From an uncultured Hyphomonas sp. (GTDB lineage Bacteria > Pseudomonadota > Alphaproteobacteria > Caulobacterales > Hyphomonadaceae), in the NCBI RefSeq assembly GCF_963677035.1, contig NZ_OY781472.1, positions 2,666,001 to 2,730,000 on the forward strand: a stretch of DNA of 64,000 bases. The letters run 5' to 3'. This document shows positions 8,074 through 16,651 of the stretch, piece after piece. The position numbers and the translations under genes were made by a program. The notes beneath the pieces are model-generated. The model had not been told where the DNA came from, did no database searches, and saw only the letters and a list, made by a program, of their open reading frames with translations. Position 1 is the first letter of the stretch, and every line of letters begins with the position of its first letter.

Positions 8074-9578
8074 CTGGTCAGCTCAATGATGTCAGGGTTG
8101 GTTTTTACATAGTCGAGCACATAGGAAAGTTCGCCAATCGATTCTGTGTGCAAGGTATACAACGGGCTGCCTTGCCGGACTGTGTCGCCAATGCGCACAT
8201 GAAGGTCGAGACCGGCGGCCTTGTCGTCCGGGGCACCGGCCAGCTTGGCGGCGCGGGCAAGACGGTGATTGTCGATGGCGGCGACCCGGCCGCTGCGCGC
8301 CGCGCTTACAGGGCGCTGGAATTTGGCGGCAGGGGGATCGAATACCCCACCTTGTGCTTTGCAGATGGCAAGGAATTTTTCCCAGGCCCTGCCGCTATCC
8401 AGTGTCTCTGTGGCGCGCGCGATGCCTCCTCCTTCCGGCGTTTTTCCAGTCAGTTCCAGCACCGCACCCGCGAGACTGAGAGATTTGTTCCGCAAGTCCT
8501 GCGGCGCATCCGGAGACCGCGACAGCACCGCGGTGACATCGCGAGCCTCCAGCGCGGGTCCGATACCACGCCCGATGGGCTGAGATCCGTCAGTTATTTC
8601 AATACGCAGTTTGAGGTCGAAGGTCAGAGCGACTGTCCTGAAAAGATCCGCGAGCTCTCTGGCCTGATCGCGGTTTCGAATTTTTGCTGTCGGGCCGACA
8701 GGAATATCGATAACGACATGTGTCGCGCCCGCCGCAATTTTCTTGGAAAGAACCGACGCGACCATGGAGCCGGCTGAATCGAAGTTCAAAGCTCGCTCCA
8801 CGCGGATGATCGCTGTGTCTGCAGGTGAAAAATCGACAGCGTCGCCCCAGATAAAGCAGCCGCCTTCCTTCTCTATCACCCGGCGCAGTTCATCCTGATT
8901 CAGGTCTACCCGCGTTAGCGTTTCCATCGTGTCTGCAGTTCCGGCGGGCGATGTAATGGCACGCGAGGATGTTTTCGGGATGAGGAGACCATTGGCTGCG
9001 ACAATCGACACGACGATCGGCGTCGTCCGGTTGGCAGGCAGGCCGCCGACACAGTGTTTGTCCGCCACTGGGGTGACGCCCCAGCCTATTCTTTCTCCCG
9101 TGTCGATCATGGCGCGGGTCAGGGAAATCACCTCACGTGTTGCAAGGGGCTTGGCAGCTGTTGCGGTCACGAAGGCCGTGAGATGGATGTCCGAATAAGC
9201 GCCTTTCACAATGTCGGTGACGACGGCCCGGATCTGGGCATCGCTTAAGCCATCGTCGAAAATACGTTGTCGGACGAAAGACAAAGAGGCGAGGGGCGGT
9301 GCATGCGTGATGCGCACCATGGCGCCTTCTTCAAGATCCAGCCGTTCCCAGGCCTGGTCCGTCAAACCAACGGACCCGACCGGCAACCAATCTTCCGTGA
9401 CTTGGTACAGCGTGGCAATTACAGACTTGTCGCCATGAGCCAGGGTCACCTGGCTGTGTGCGCTCATGCCTTCCGAGCGGCAGACGGGACAGTCGGCATG
9501 AACAAGGGCGATCAGTTCATGCTGAGTGAGCACCCCAAGGCGCCGTGCTTTCATCTGATTTGCGGTGTCGTCTTTCAT
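8070..9578 (-). CDS. AMP phosphorylase / thymidine phosphorylase family enzyme
   Basis: This protein of about 502 residues has an N-terminal extension of roughly 85 residues before the nucleoside-phosphorylase core, as in archaeal AMP phosphorylase and unlike short DeoA (about 440). Motifs include VADKHCVGGLPANRTTP, IPKTSSRAITSPAGTADTME and VVIDIPVGPTAKI, the family's phosphate- and nucleotide-binding segments. The start at 9578 is chosen because its ATG overlaps the stop of the upstream nuclease gene (ATGA); a longer version from 9623 would overlap by 49 nt. Known family members phosphorolyse nucleoside monophosphates or thymidine; the substrate here is not proven. Confidence 0.85.
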   Translation of the reverse strand: MKDDTANQMKARRLGVLTQHELIALVHADCPVCRSEGMSAHSQVTLAHGDKSVIATLYQVTEDWLPVGSVGLTDQAWERLDLEEGAMVRITHAPPLASLSFVRQRIFDDGLSDAQIRAVVTDIVKGAYSDIHLTAFVTATAAKPLATREVISLTRAMIDTGERIGWGVTPVADKHCVGGLPANRTTPIVVSIVAANGLLIPKTSSRAITSPAGTADTMETLTRVDLNQDELRRVIEKEGGCFIWGDAVDFSPADTAIIRVERALNFDSAGSMVASVLSKKIAAGATHVVIDIPVGPTAKIRNRDQARELADLFRTVALTFDLKLRIEITDGSQPIGRGIGPALEARDVTAVLSRSPDAPQDLRNKSLSLAGAVLELTGKTPEGGGIARATETLDSGRAWEKFLAICKAQGGVFDPPAAKFQRPVSAARSGRVAAIDNHRLARAAKLAGAPDDKAAGLDLHVRIGDTVRQGSPLYTLHTESIGELSYVLDYVKTNPDIIELTR

Positions 9579-10939
9579 TTCAGCCGCACTGTCTCGCCTT
9601 GTTCCGGCACTTTGCAAGACCAATCAAGTTCCTCATTGATCCTGTGGCGCAACGTGTCGGATGCCGTTGGTTCTCCATGAACAATGAAGGTTTCTTTAGG
9701 GGGCTCCCGGAAATTGTGGAGCCAGCGCAACAATTCATCCGCATCGGCATGGGCCGATAACATGTGAAGGTTCTGAACCTCTGCATTTACTTCGTAATAG
9801 CGGCCGTGGATCTTGACCTTTCGTGCACCTGCCAACATGGCCGCACCACGCGTTCCACCTGCCTGGAACCCTGCAAAGAGGATCGTATTCCTCGCATCTG
9901 GTGCGTAGGTTTTCAGATGGTGCAGGATGCGCCCACCGGTCGCCATGCCAGACGCTGAGACAATGATCTTTGGCATCAGGTCTGTGTCGAGTTTCCGGGA
10001 CTCTTCGCTCTGACGCGTGTAGGTCGCCACGTCACAGGCCGCGCGGGCCTCTTCCTGGGTAAGCTTGTGGGCTGCCGCGTGACGTACGAACAGCTCACTG
10101 ACGTTTATGGCCATCGGGCTGTCCAGGAAGACGGGCATTTGAGGAATGCGTCCGGCTGCGCGCAGACGGCTGATATGGAACAAAAGAGACTGCGAGCGGC
10201 CCACGGCGAATGACGGAATGATCACCGTGCCGCCGCGTTGGAAGGTACGGTTGATGATCGCTTCGAGAATATCCTCAGGATCGGCATGAGGATGTACCGC
10301 GTCGCCGTAAGTGGATTCCACAAGAACATAGTCCGCTTCGGTTATTGCGGCCGGATCATGCATGATGGGGGTGTCGTAGCGGCCGAGGTCGCCAGAGAAG
10401 GCAATCTTGTTATTGCCGGTATCGAGCAGGATCGAAGACGCACCGAGAATGTGTCCGGCTTCCATGAAGGTCGCGCTGAGACCTTCGCCAAGCTCAACCT
10501 TGTCATTAAACCCGTGCGTGCGGAAATGTTTCAGGCAAACCTCCGCATCAGCTTGCGTATACAGCGGTAATGCCGGGTGATGACGTGAAAAGCCTTCGCG
10601 GTTTGCCAGTTCGGCCTCGTGTTCCTGAAGGTATCCGCTGTCCGGCAACAGGATGTTGCACAAGTCGCGCGTCGGTGTTGTCGCGTGGATATGTCCTCGA
10701 AATCCTTTTCGTACGAGCAGTGGGAGATATCCTGAATGGTCAATGTGCGCATGGGTCAGGACAACCGTGTCGATATCGGAGGGGGGGATCGGCAATGGCT
10801 TCCAGTTGCGGTTCCGAAGTTGCTTGAAGCCCTGAAACAGACCGCAATCGACCAGAATTTTCCGGTCATGCGTCTCGATAAGATATTTTGACCCCGTTAC
10901 AGTTCCGACGCCGCCGAGGAAGGTGATCTTGTCGGTCAT
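9575..10939 (-). CDS. Metallo-beta-lactamase / beta-CASP family nuclease
   Basis: This 454-residue protein has the MBL metal motif THAHIDHSG, a later FSGDLGRYDTP segment, and beta-CASP features including IPSFAVGRSQSLL and ASGMATGGRILHHLK. It ends with HGEPTASDTLRHRI. The family contains RNA endonucleases and 5' exonucleases related to CPSF73 and RNase J. The ATG at 10939 has an AAAGG box about 9 nt upstream; a GTG at 10987 would add 16 poorly conserved residues. It heads the leftward operon with the phosphorylase and the PRPP-synthetase homologue. Confidence 0.87.
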   Translation of the reverse strand: MTDKITFLGGVGTVTGSKYLIETHDRKILVDCGLFQGFKQLRNRNWKPLPIPPSDIDTVVLTHAHIDHSGYLPLLVRKGFRGHIHATTPTRDLCNILLPDSGYLQEHEAELANREGFSRHHPALPLYTQADAEVCLKHFRTHGFNDKVELGEGLSATFMEAGHILGASSILLDTGNNKIAFSGDLGRYDTPIMHDPAAITEADYVLVESTYGDAVHPHADPEDILEAIINRTFQRGGTVIIPSFAVGRSQSLLFHISRLRAAGRIPQMPVFLDSPMAINVSELFVRHAAAHKLTQEEARAACDVATYTRQSEESRKLDTDLMPKIIVSASGMATGGRILHHLKTYAPDARNTILFAGFQAGGTRGAAMLAGARKVKIHGRYYEVNAEVQNLHMLSAHADADELLRWLHNFREPPKETFIVHGEPTASDTLRHRINEELDWSCKVPEQGETVRLK

Positions 10940-11110
10940 GTCTGAGCCTTTTGATGCTTCGGATGCCCGGTCATCGCTGAATTCCACTCTTGCGGGTCCC
11001 TTATAGCCAGTATCGCGGGAAATTCTGCTACGTAGGGACGCGTATTGAAGCTGGCGTTATTGCGCTATGGTGTTTTACCAGATCGATTTTGCGAGAAGTG
11101 GAGATTTCAA

Positions 11111-11950
11111 GTGAAGATCAAGGATATCAGCGTTTGCATGGCTTCACCTGATGGTGACAAGGCAGCTTACGACATGGCTCTGGCGCTTGCCTCGGCCAAC
11201 AACGCTCATCTCAGTTGCGCGGCGTTCACGGTGCTGCCGCCGATGATCCTTGGTTATGGAGACGGATCGGCAGGTGAAGTCTATGCGTCCATTCTTCAGC
11301 AGACGCGGGACACGATGTCTGATGCCTGGGCGAAGTTCGCGGACGGTCTGAAAGTTCAGGACCCGCCTGTTGAAATGCGCCGTATTGAGGCGTTTCCGAA
11401 CCGGGTTGAGGCGTTGTCAGCAATGAATGCACGTCATGCCGATATTGTTGTCGTCCGGGCACCGGGGAAATCCGACGAGCAGCCTCATGCAGATATGCTG
11501 GAGGGTGTTTTGCTCGGTGGTGGCCGGCCCGTATTGATTGTGCCGGAGGGGTGGACCGGAACAACAGTCGGGAAACGCGCCATGATCGCATGGGATGCAA
11601 GCCGCGAAGCAAGCCGAGCTATGCATGACGGGCTCCTGTTGATGGATGACGATGCGAAAGTCTGCGTCGCGACGGTCGACGCGAAGCCGGGAGACACAGG
11701 TCATGGTGCCGGTCCGGCTTGGGATATCGGTGCCCACCTCGCGCGGCATGTTGCAGAAGTGGAAGTCAGGAATGAGGACAGCATCGGACGTTCTACGTCT
11801 GAGGCGCTCATCGATGTCGCAACCTCTTTTGACGCCGATCTGATCGTTATGGGGGGATATCGCCATTCCCGCTTGCAACAGGCATTTCTGCCGGGTGTCA
11901 CACGCACTCTGCTGACTGAGGCGAAAGTGCCTCTGTTGTTGTCGCACTGA
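11111..11950 (+). CDS. Tandem universal stress protein (two UspA domains)
   Basis: From the GTG at 11111, preceded by GGAG at eight bases, the protein is 279 residues. Two UspA-like halves are visible. The second ends with the nucleotide-binding-like DLIVMGGYRHSRLQQAFLPGVTRTLL, typical of the ATP-binding G-2x-G-9x-G(S/T) motif. A TTG at 11045 would extend it, but it lacks a ribosome site. It is divergent from the nuclease gene, about 170 nt apart, and 11 nt from the next gene, so it is likely cotranscribed with the DUF3775 gene. Universal stress proteins respond to starvation, hypoxia or oxidative stress. Confidence 0.85.
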   Translation: MKIKDISVCMASPDGDKAAYDMALALASANNAHLSCAAFTVLPPMILGYGDGSAGEVYASILQQTRDTMSDAWAKFADGLKVQDPPVEMRRIEAFPNRVEALSAMNARHADIVVVRAPGKSDEQPHADMLEGVLLGGGRPVLIVPEGWTGTTVGKRAMIAWDASREASRAMHDGLLLMDDDAKVCVATVDAKPGDTGHGAGPAWDIGAHLARHVAEVEVRNEDSIGRSTSEALIDVATSFDADLIVMGGYRHSRLQQAFLPGVTRTLLTEAKVPLLLSH

Positions 11951-11961
11951 CGGGGGCCCGG

Positions 11962-12417
11962 ATGAAGAAAACCATTCAGGGTGATCGCGCCTTCGACCTG
12001 ACCATAGACCCCGAAGTTGCTTACCGGATCGCTGTGCTTGCCCAATCCTTTCAAGGGGGAGGCATCATGCCGATGGAAGAGGACGATGTGGTCGACAGCG
12101 ATATCGGTGATGATCCGATTACGGACGTGGAGGCCATCGCTGATGAGGCAGAGAACCCTCACGAGGACGTTTTGGACGATGAGCTGGAAGGGTTGATCCG
12201 CGGCCTCAATGTGGATGCAAAGCATGATCTGCTCGCTCTGATATGGGTCGGGCGGGGTGACTTTGAGGCGCGCGATTGGGCGGCGGCGCGCCGTGCTGCC
12301 CGAGAGGCTGAGCCCTTTGATGTGACAGACTATCTGGAGGAATTGCAGATGGGGAGCGACTACATCGAGAATGCCCTGGAAGCGCTCGGGTATTCGCCAC
12401 CGGACGAGCTGTCCTGA
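11962..12417 (+). CDS. DUF3775 domain protein
   Basis: This 151-residue acidic protein has an N-terminal LTIDPEVAYRIAVLAQSF segment, an Asp/Glu-rich linker, and a C-terminal DLLALIWVGRGDF...DYLEELQMGSDYIENALEALGY. Both ends match what I recall of the DUF3775 family, which has no assigned function. No signal peptide is seen, so it is cytoplasmic. It directly follows the universal stress protein, which suggests a stress-related role; that is inference. Confidence 0.75.
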   Translation: MKKTIQGDRAFDLTIDPEVAYRIAVLAQSFQGGGIMPMEEDDVVDSDIGDDPITDVEAIADEAENPHEDVLDDELEGLIRGLNVDAKHDLLALIWVGRGDFEARDWAAARRAAREAEPFDVTDYLEELQMGSDYIENALEALGYSPPDELS

Positions 12418-12586
12418 GACCGGCAGGATCGCCGGAGGCAATATTCCTTGCAATCGTGATGGCAGACGCCCGGTATATGGCAGGAAGCCTGCTGACCCAC
12501 GAGGCCTTTCCCGGGTGTAATGTTCCAACGCTAGGCGTTCTTCCCTTGCGCGACTAAAGTGGCGCCACTGACAGTAAGGGATTAAC

Positions 12587-13006
12587 ATGCTTGTGAGACG
12601 TAATGGACTTCTCGCGTCTGGCCTTATGACAGGTCTGATCACGCTGGCGGCGTGCAACTCCACGCCGGTTTCCGGTGCCGATGGTGAATCTGTGCCTGTT
12701 GCAACGCCAGCGGAAGAAGACAGCGGAAAAGTTGCCTATGACAGCGAGGTGAAAGTGGGCAAATTGATTGCGGAAACGCGCTGTTCCACCTGCCACGCGA
12801 TCGGGCCCACCGGGAACAGCCCGCATCAGGATGCGAAACCTTTCCGGCAATTGTCCCAGAACTACCCGGTCCGGAATCTCGAAGAAGCGCTGGCAGAAGG
12901 GATTGTCGTCGGTCATCCGGACATGCCTGTGTTCGTGCTGAGCCCGCATGAAATCGATGCGCTGATTACTTATCTTGAAAGCATCCAGGAGCCACACCCG
13001 GCCTGA
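12587..13006 (+). CDS. Lipoprotein class I cytochrome c
   Basis: This 139-residue precursor has a lipobox (LAAC, Cys23) after a hydrophobic leader, so it is probably tethered in the periplasm. The heme motif CSTCH (C66, C69, H70) is present, and Met113 in GHPDMPVF is a likely sixth ligand. The C-terminal HEIDALITYLESI helix is typical of small electron carriers. AAGGG lies seven bases before the ATG. The redox partner is not evident from the neighbours. Confidence 0.85.
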   Translation: MLVRRNGLLASGLMTGLITLAACNSTPVSGADGESVPVATPAEEDSGKVAYDSEVKVGKLIAETRCSTCHAIGPTGNSPHQDAKPFRQLSQNYPVRNLEEALAEGIVVGHPDMPVFVLSPHEIDALITYLESIQEPHPA

Positions 13007-13020
13007 AGTGCCCCCCGGAT

Positions 13021-13941
13021 CTAATCTCCCGAGCACACCGCGACGAGCTGTGAGCGCTGGTCAATGGCGATCACGTAGGATTGCAGGATGTGTGCGCCGA
13101 TCACGGCTTCCGGGAAACGGTCTGACACGCGAGCGTCTGCGTTCCTTGTCATTGTGTCACCAATGATTACCGGCCCGGGTACAATGCCGTTGCCGGTTTC
13201 AATCGTCGTGTTCGTCAGCCGTGCGGTACCTGCGGATTCCAGCGGAACGTTGGAGACCTGATCATAAAGTATTTTTGGCAAAACGAGACCGACGCCTGCT
13301 CCTGTGTCGAGATTGGCCTCCATCGTGACGCCCCCAATGGAGACGGGGATGCGGTAGGGGCGCTCATAGGCGATAGCGCCTTCACTTCCGCTGGTCAGGC
13401 CGGTCGATTGAGTGAAGGTCAGTGTTAGGTTCGTGAAGTCTATCACCAACAGCCCATCACCGAAGAAGTCACGCCCGACAATCCCGGAGATCTCCGCACC
13501 GTCAGGTGCGCTGCCACTGTAGTCACGGGTGATCAGTTCGAGGTCGGTTCGGACAAGACCCCCGACCTCCAATGATTCAATCTGTACTGTATCCACTTCA
13601 GAAACGGCGACTCCATCACTCGTTTCGGCCTTGCTGGCGAATGGCAGGTTCAGGGCATTTGTCAGGCTTGCGTCAGCCCGGCCAATTCCGCTGGCCCCGG
13701 TATCGACCGCAAACGTGAAGGGTCCCAGGCCATTGACCGCGGCATCGATATAAACCCGTCCATGTACGATTTCGAACGGAATGCTTACCAGTGCATTATG
13801 GTGTGCGGCATTCGCGGCTTCGCACGCGCCAGATACCTTTTCGCGACGGTCCGCCAAAGCGCCGCCTGACCATGCCATTGCAATTGCCGCTGCTGACAAG
13901 AAGCGCACCGGTGTGAATTTTCTAGTCGACTGATAAATCAT
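13021..13941 (-). CDS. Secreted aspartic protease-like protein with two DTG motifs
   Basis: This 306-residue protein has an N-terminal signal sequence ending near the ALA at residues 28-30. Two retropepsin-like half-sites occur: VDTGASG (Asp80) and LDTGAGVG (Asp212), each followed by a hydrophobic strand and, in the first half, an IVGRDFF segment. Retropepsins normally dimerise to bring two DTG sites together; here both may lie in one chain. A periplasmic location is expected. The gene converges on the cytochrome gene with 14 nt between. The substrate is unknown. Confidence 0.75.
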   Translation of the reverse strand: MIYQSTRKFTPVRFLSAAAIAMAWSGGALADRREKVSGACEAANAAHHNALVSIPFEIVHGRVYIDAAVNGLGPFTFAVDTGASGIGRADASLTNALNLPFASKAETSDGVAVSEVDTVQIESLEVGGLVRTDLELITRDYSGSAPDGAEISGIVGRDFFGDGLLVIDFTNLTLTFTQSTGLTSGSEGAIAYERPYRIPVSIGGVTMEANLDTGAGVGLVLPKILYDQVSNVPLESAGTARLTNTTIETGNGIVPGPVIIGDTMTRNADARVSDRFPEAVIGAHILQSYVIAIDQRSQLVAVCSGD

Positions 13942-14034
13942 GCCTCGTCCTCATCTGGTTGGACGCGTTGGCGCCCGATGAGTGGCAGATGCGTTTAGGT
14001 GGGGGTTTGGATGCAGAGCGCCTGCGTTTGAGGT

Positions 14035-15675
14035 CTAGTCACTGCGGGTCGGATCGTTCGTCGTTTCCATCGACAGGTCAGGATCAATAGTGACTCCCGT
14101 GACCTGGCGCTCCAGCATCCTGACGATCGGCGGCGGCCAGCTTCCCTGGTGCAGCGTATGGAGGATAATCAGATTATCCCGGTCGGCATGGGTACGCCGC
14201 TCATTGTGCAATACGTAATCCATCCAGCGGCCGAACCGATATTTCTCGATCCAGACATCGGGATCGCTCAAATCGCGGACCAGTGCCCAATTGCGTGCCC
14301 CGTCACGTAGGCGCACACGACGGCTTTCATTCATCGCGGCCAGGAAGCGCGGCACATCTTTCTCAAGTATACGATAGTGAACGGCTATGTGGACCGGCCC
14401 CGCCCGTGATTCGATCGGCAATTTGACGTCCGGGACTTTCCAGCGGCCGACCAGTTCCAGATTGAGATCATGTACTTCTGGCAGGCGAAGGAAGAAGCCT
14501 GTGACAAGGCCAATAACCTGGACGCCCGCCATGATCAGGATTGCATCTGAGATTCCATACTGCTCCGAGAGCCGGCCGCTCATCCAGCTTCCGCCTGCCA
14601 TCGAACCGAACACGCACATCTGGTAGAGCGACAGCGCCCGGCCGACGACCCAACGCGGCGCAGACATCTGAACTGTGACATTCATCGTTGCCATGGTCAG
14701 CAGCCAGCCCCATCCAAACAGGATGAGACCGCCCACCGTCAGGGCGAGCCATGGACTGAGTGCGACGATAATCGCCCCGGTAATCATGGCTGTGACGGTC
14801 AGCCGGGTGGTGGCTTCATTTGTCAGGCGCGCGCGCACTGGCCGGTTTGACAAGGCACCGGCCACTGCGCCGATACCGAAGGAGCCTGACAGGATTCCGA
14901 AAGTCACTGCGCTACCGCCAACAAGATGGCTGGCCACCAGAGGTAACAGCGACGGGATACTGGCGGCAGGAAATCCGAACAAGGCGGACCGGAACAAAAC
15001 ACGCCGAATGGGAGGGGACAGCGCGACATATCTCACGCCTGCAGTCATCGCGGTTCCCAGGTCTTCGCGAAGGGATGGCCTGGTCGGCTTTTCGGGGCGC
15101 CAGCTGAACAGGACCCAAATAATCCCAAGGTAGCTGAAGGCGTTGACTGTAAACGCCACTGCCGAACCGAATGCGGCAACGATTGCGCCCCCAAGCGCCG
15201 GACCTGCTGTCCGGGCCATGTTGAAGCCCATGGAATTCATTGCGACGGCGCTGGAAATTGTCCCCCGGGGAACGATGTCGCCAACAGTTGCCTGCCATGA
15301 CGGTGCGTTCATGGCCGTGCCACAGCCGATCAGGAAGGTGAAGCCAAGCAAGGCCCAGGGTGTCAGGTGTCCGAACCAGGCAAACGCGCAGAGCGCAACG
15401 GATAGGATGAACATCCAGCTCTGGCATACGAGCATGACAAGGCGGCGGGGGTAATTGTCCGCGATCGCGCCGGAAAGCAGCGCCAGGATCATGATGGGCA
15501 GGGTGACCGATGCCTGTACGAGGGCGATCTGTGTCTTCGTGCCGCCTAGCTCGACCATCAGCCAGGCTGCGCCGACACTTTGAATCAGGCTGCCAAACTG
15601 CGAGGCCACATTTGCCACCCAGATCCGGCGATAGAGCGGGATGGAAAAGGGCGGTGGGGCGGAATTATCTGACAT
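14035..15675 (-). CDS. MFS exporter of the MFS_3 type with C-terminal soluble domain
   Basis: This 546-residue membrane protein begins with SIPLYRRIWVANVASQFGSLIQSVGAAWL, characteristic of the MFS_3 (enterobactin-exporter-like) group. About twelve hydrophobic segments span residues 15-400. Residues 410-535 form a soluble region (VHIAVHYRILEKDVPRFLAAM...) resembling the monooxygenase-like domain often found at the C-terminus of this group. It probably exports a small molecule or drug. The substrate is unknown. Confidence 0.8.
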   Translation of the reverse strand: MSDNSAPPPFSIPLYRRIWVANVASQFGSLIQSVGAAWLMVELGGTKTQIALVQASVTLPIMILALLSGAIADNYPRRLVMLVCQSWMFILSVALCAFAWFGHLTPWALLGFTFLIGCGTAMNAPSWQATVGDIVPRGTISSAVAMNSMGFNMARTAGPALGGAIVAAFGSAVAFTVNAFSYLGIIWVLFSWRPEKPTRPSLREDLGTAMTAGVRYVALSPPIRRVLFRSALFGFPAASIPSLLPLVASHLVGGSAVTFGILSGSFGIGAVAGALSNRPVRARLTNEATTRLTVTAMITGAIIVALSPWLALTVGGLILFGWGWLLTMATMNVTVQMSAPRWVVGRALSLYQMCVFGSMAGGSWMSGRLSEQYGISDAILIMAGVQVIGLVTGFFLRLPEVHDLNLELVGRWKVPDVKLPIESRAGPVHIAVHYRILEKDVPRFLAAMNESRRVRLRDGARNWALVRDLSDPDVWIEKYRFGRWMDYVLHNERRTHADRDNLIILHTLHQGSWPPPIVRMLERQVTGVTIDPDLSMETTNDPTRSD

Positions 15676-15768
15676 GATGTCCTGTGCTGAGTCTCAGCAG
15701 GCAATCGTGGGAGTGATTTCGGTGAGGTTCAAGGCTTGCTTGTCACAGCGCGCTGATCCGGACAGGCC

Positions 15769-16587
15769 TCACGCCTCGTCCATTGCCGCGTAATACGCCT
15801 GCCAGCATTTGCGGCCGGCGTTATTGTAATGGACCATCGTCTCCACCATCCGCAGGAATGCGTCCTGATTGCTGAGTTCGGGTGGCAGAAGGGGATCAAA
15901 GTTGATGGTGCGGATCACCGCCTGGCCGATCAGCAGAGATTCCCGCGCGGCCTGGTCGCAGGGCAGGCTGGTCAGCCGCTCCAGGCTTTTCATCATGGTC
16001 TCCGTGGCTTCCGCATAGGTGCGAGCCAGCTCGTCTGTTGACCAAAGCGATTCCCAGTGGCCGCCCTCCGGAAGGGCGCGGTCACTAACGCGCAGCAGAG
16101 AGATGGCATCGTCCGCGCCAATGCCAATCAGGTCTGCACGGTGATCTTCGAGCCCACGTGCCAGGTTGGCTGGCCTTACCCAACAGCCGGCGTCTGTCTC
16201 TTTGTAGCCGGACAGTGCGAGCGCCCGTTCGCGTGATCGCAGCTGTTTGCGGTCCGTGCGTCCGAGGTGCCCAGTCAGTGCAACCAGCCAGTCGCCGTTC
16301 CAAGGAACGATCCGGCTGGCGACGTCTTTCCAGCCTTGCACGCGTCGGATCAGCGCCTTTGATTTTGGTCCGGGTTTGTAGACGCCCCGGTCCGGGCTTT
16401 CCAGCAGACCTTCCTTCAGGAGACGAGTCGCCGCCACGCGCAGAGTTGCCGGCTCGATGTCGAAAAGTGCTGCTGCATTGATAAGGCGGCTGATTGATTG
16501 CGGCGCGGTGAACGCGCTGCTCATCAATGACAGGACCAGCGCACGAGGCGACACGTCTTTTGGCTCAAGAGATTTAAAATAATACAC
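15769..16587 (-). CDS. PaaX-family transcriptional regulator
   Basis: This 272-residue protein starts with the N-terminal winged-helix segment SPRALVLSLMSSAF...ATLRVAATRLLKEGLLE, followed by VYKPGPKSKALIRRV. That layout matches PaaX, the repressor of phenylacetate catabolism operons, which senses an aryl-CoA. GTG at 16587 is the only start preserving the helix. It is divergent from the desaturase at 16652, and the desaturase -35 box lies next to its start, so it probably controls that gene and itself. The ligand is likely an acyl- or aryl-CoA (inference). Confidence 0.78.
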   Translation of the reverse strand: MYYFKSLEPKDVSPRALVLSLMSSAFTAPQSISRLINAAALFDIEPATLRVAATRLLKEGLLESPDRGVYKPGPKSKALIRRVQGWKDVASRIVPWNGDWLVALTGHLGRTDRKQLRSRERALALSGYKETDAGCWVRPANLARGLEDHRADLIGIGADDAISLLRVSDRALPEGGHWESLWSTDELARTYAEATETMMKSLERLTSLPCDQAARESLLIGQAVIRTINFDPLLPPELSNQDAFLRMVETMVHYNNAGRKCWQAYYAAMDEA

Positions 16588-16590
16588 GGA

Positions 16591-16619
16591 TTGACCTATA
16601 CTGATAATGTAAGTAATAT
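16591..16619 (+). promoter_or_regulatory. Sigma70-like promoter for the desaturase
   Basis: TTGACC (16591-16596) and TAATAT (16614-16619) are separated by exactly 17 nt, close to the consensus. Transcription would begin near 16626, about 26 nt before the desaturase start. The element starts four bases upstream of the divergent PaaX-type gene, so regulator binding here could control both genes. This stretch is clearly AT-richer than its surroundings. Confidence 0.65.
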
Positions 16620-16651
16620 TTTATGAAAGAGATCAATGGGAGATAACCACC

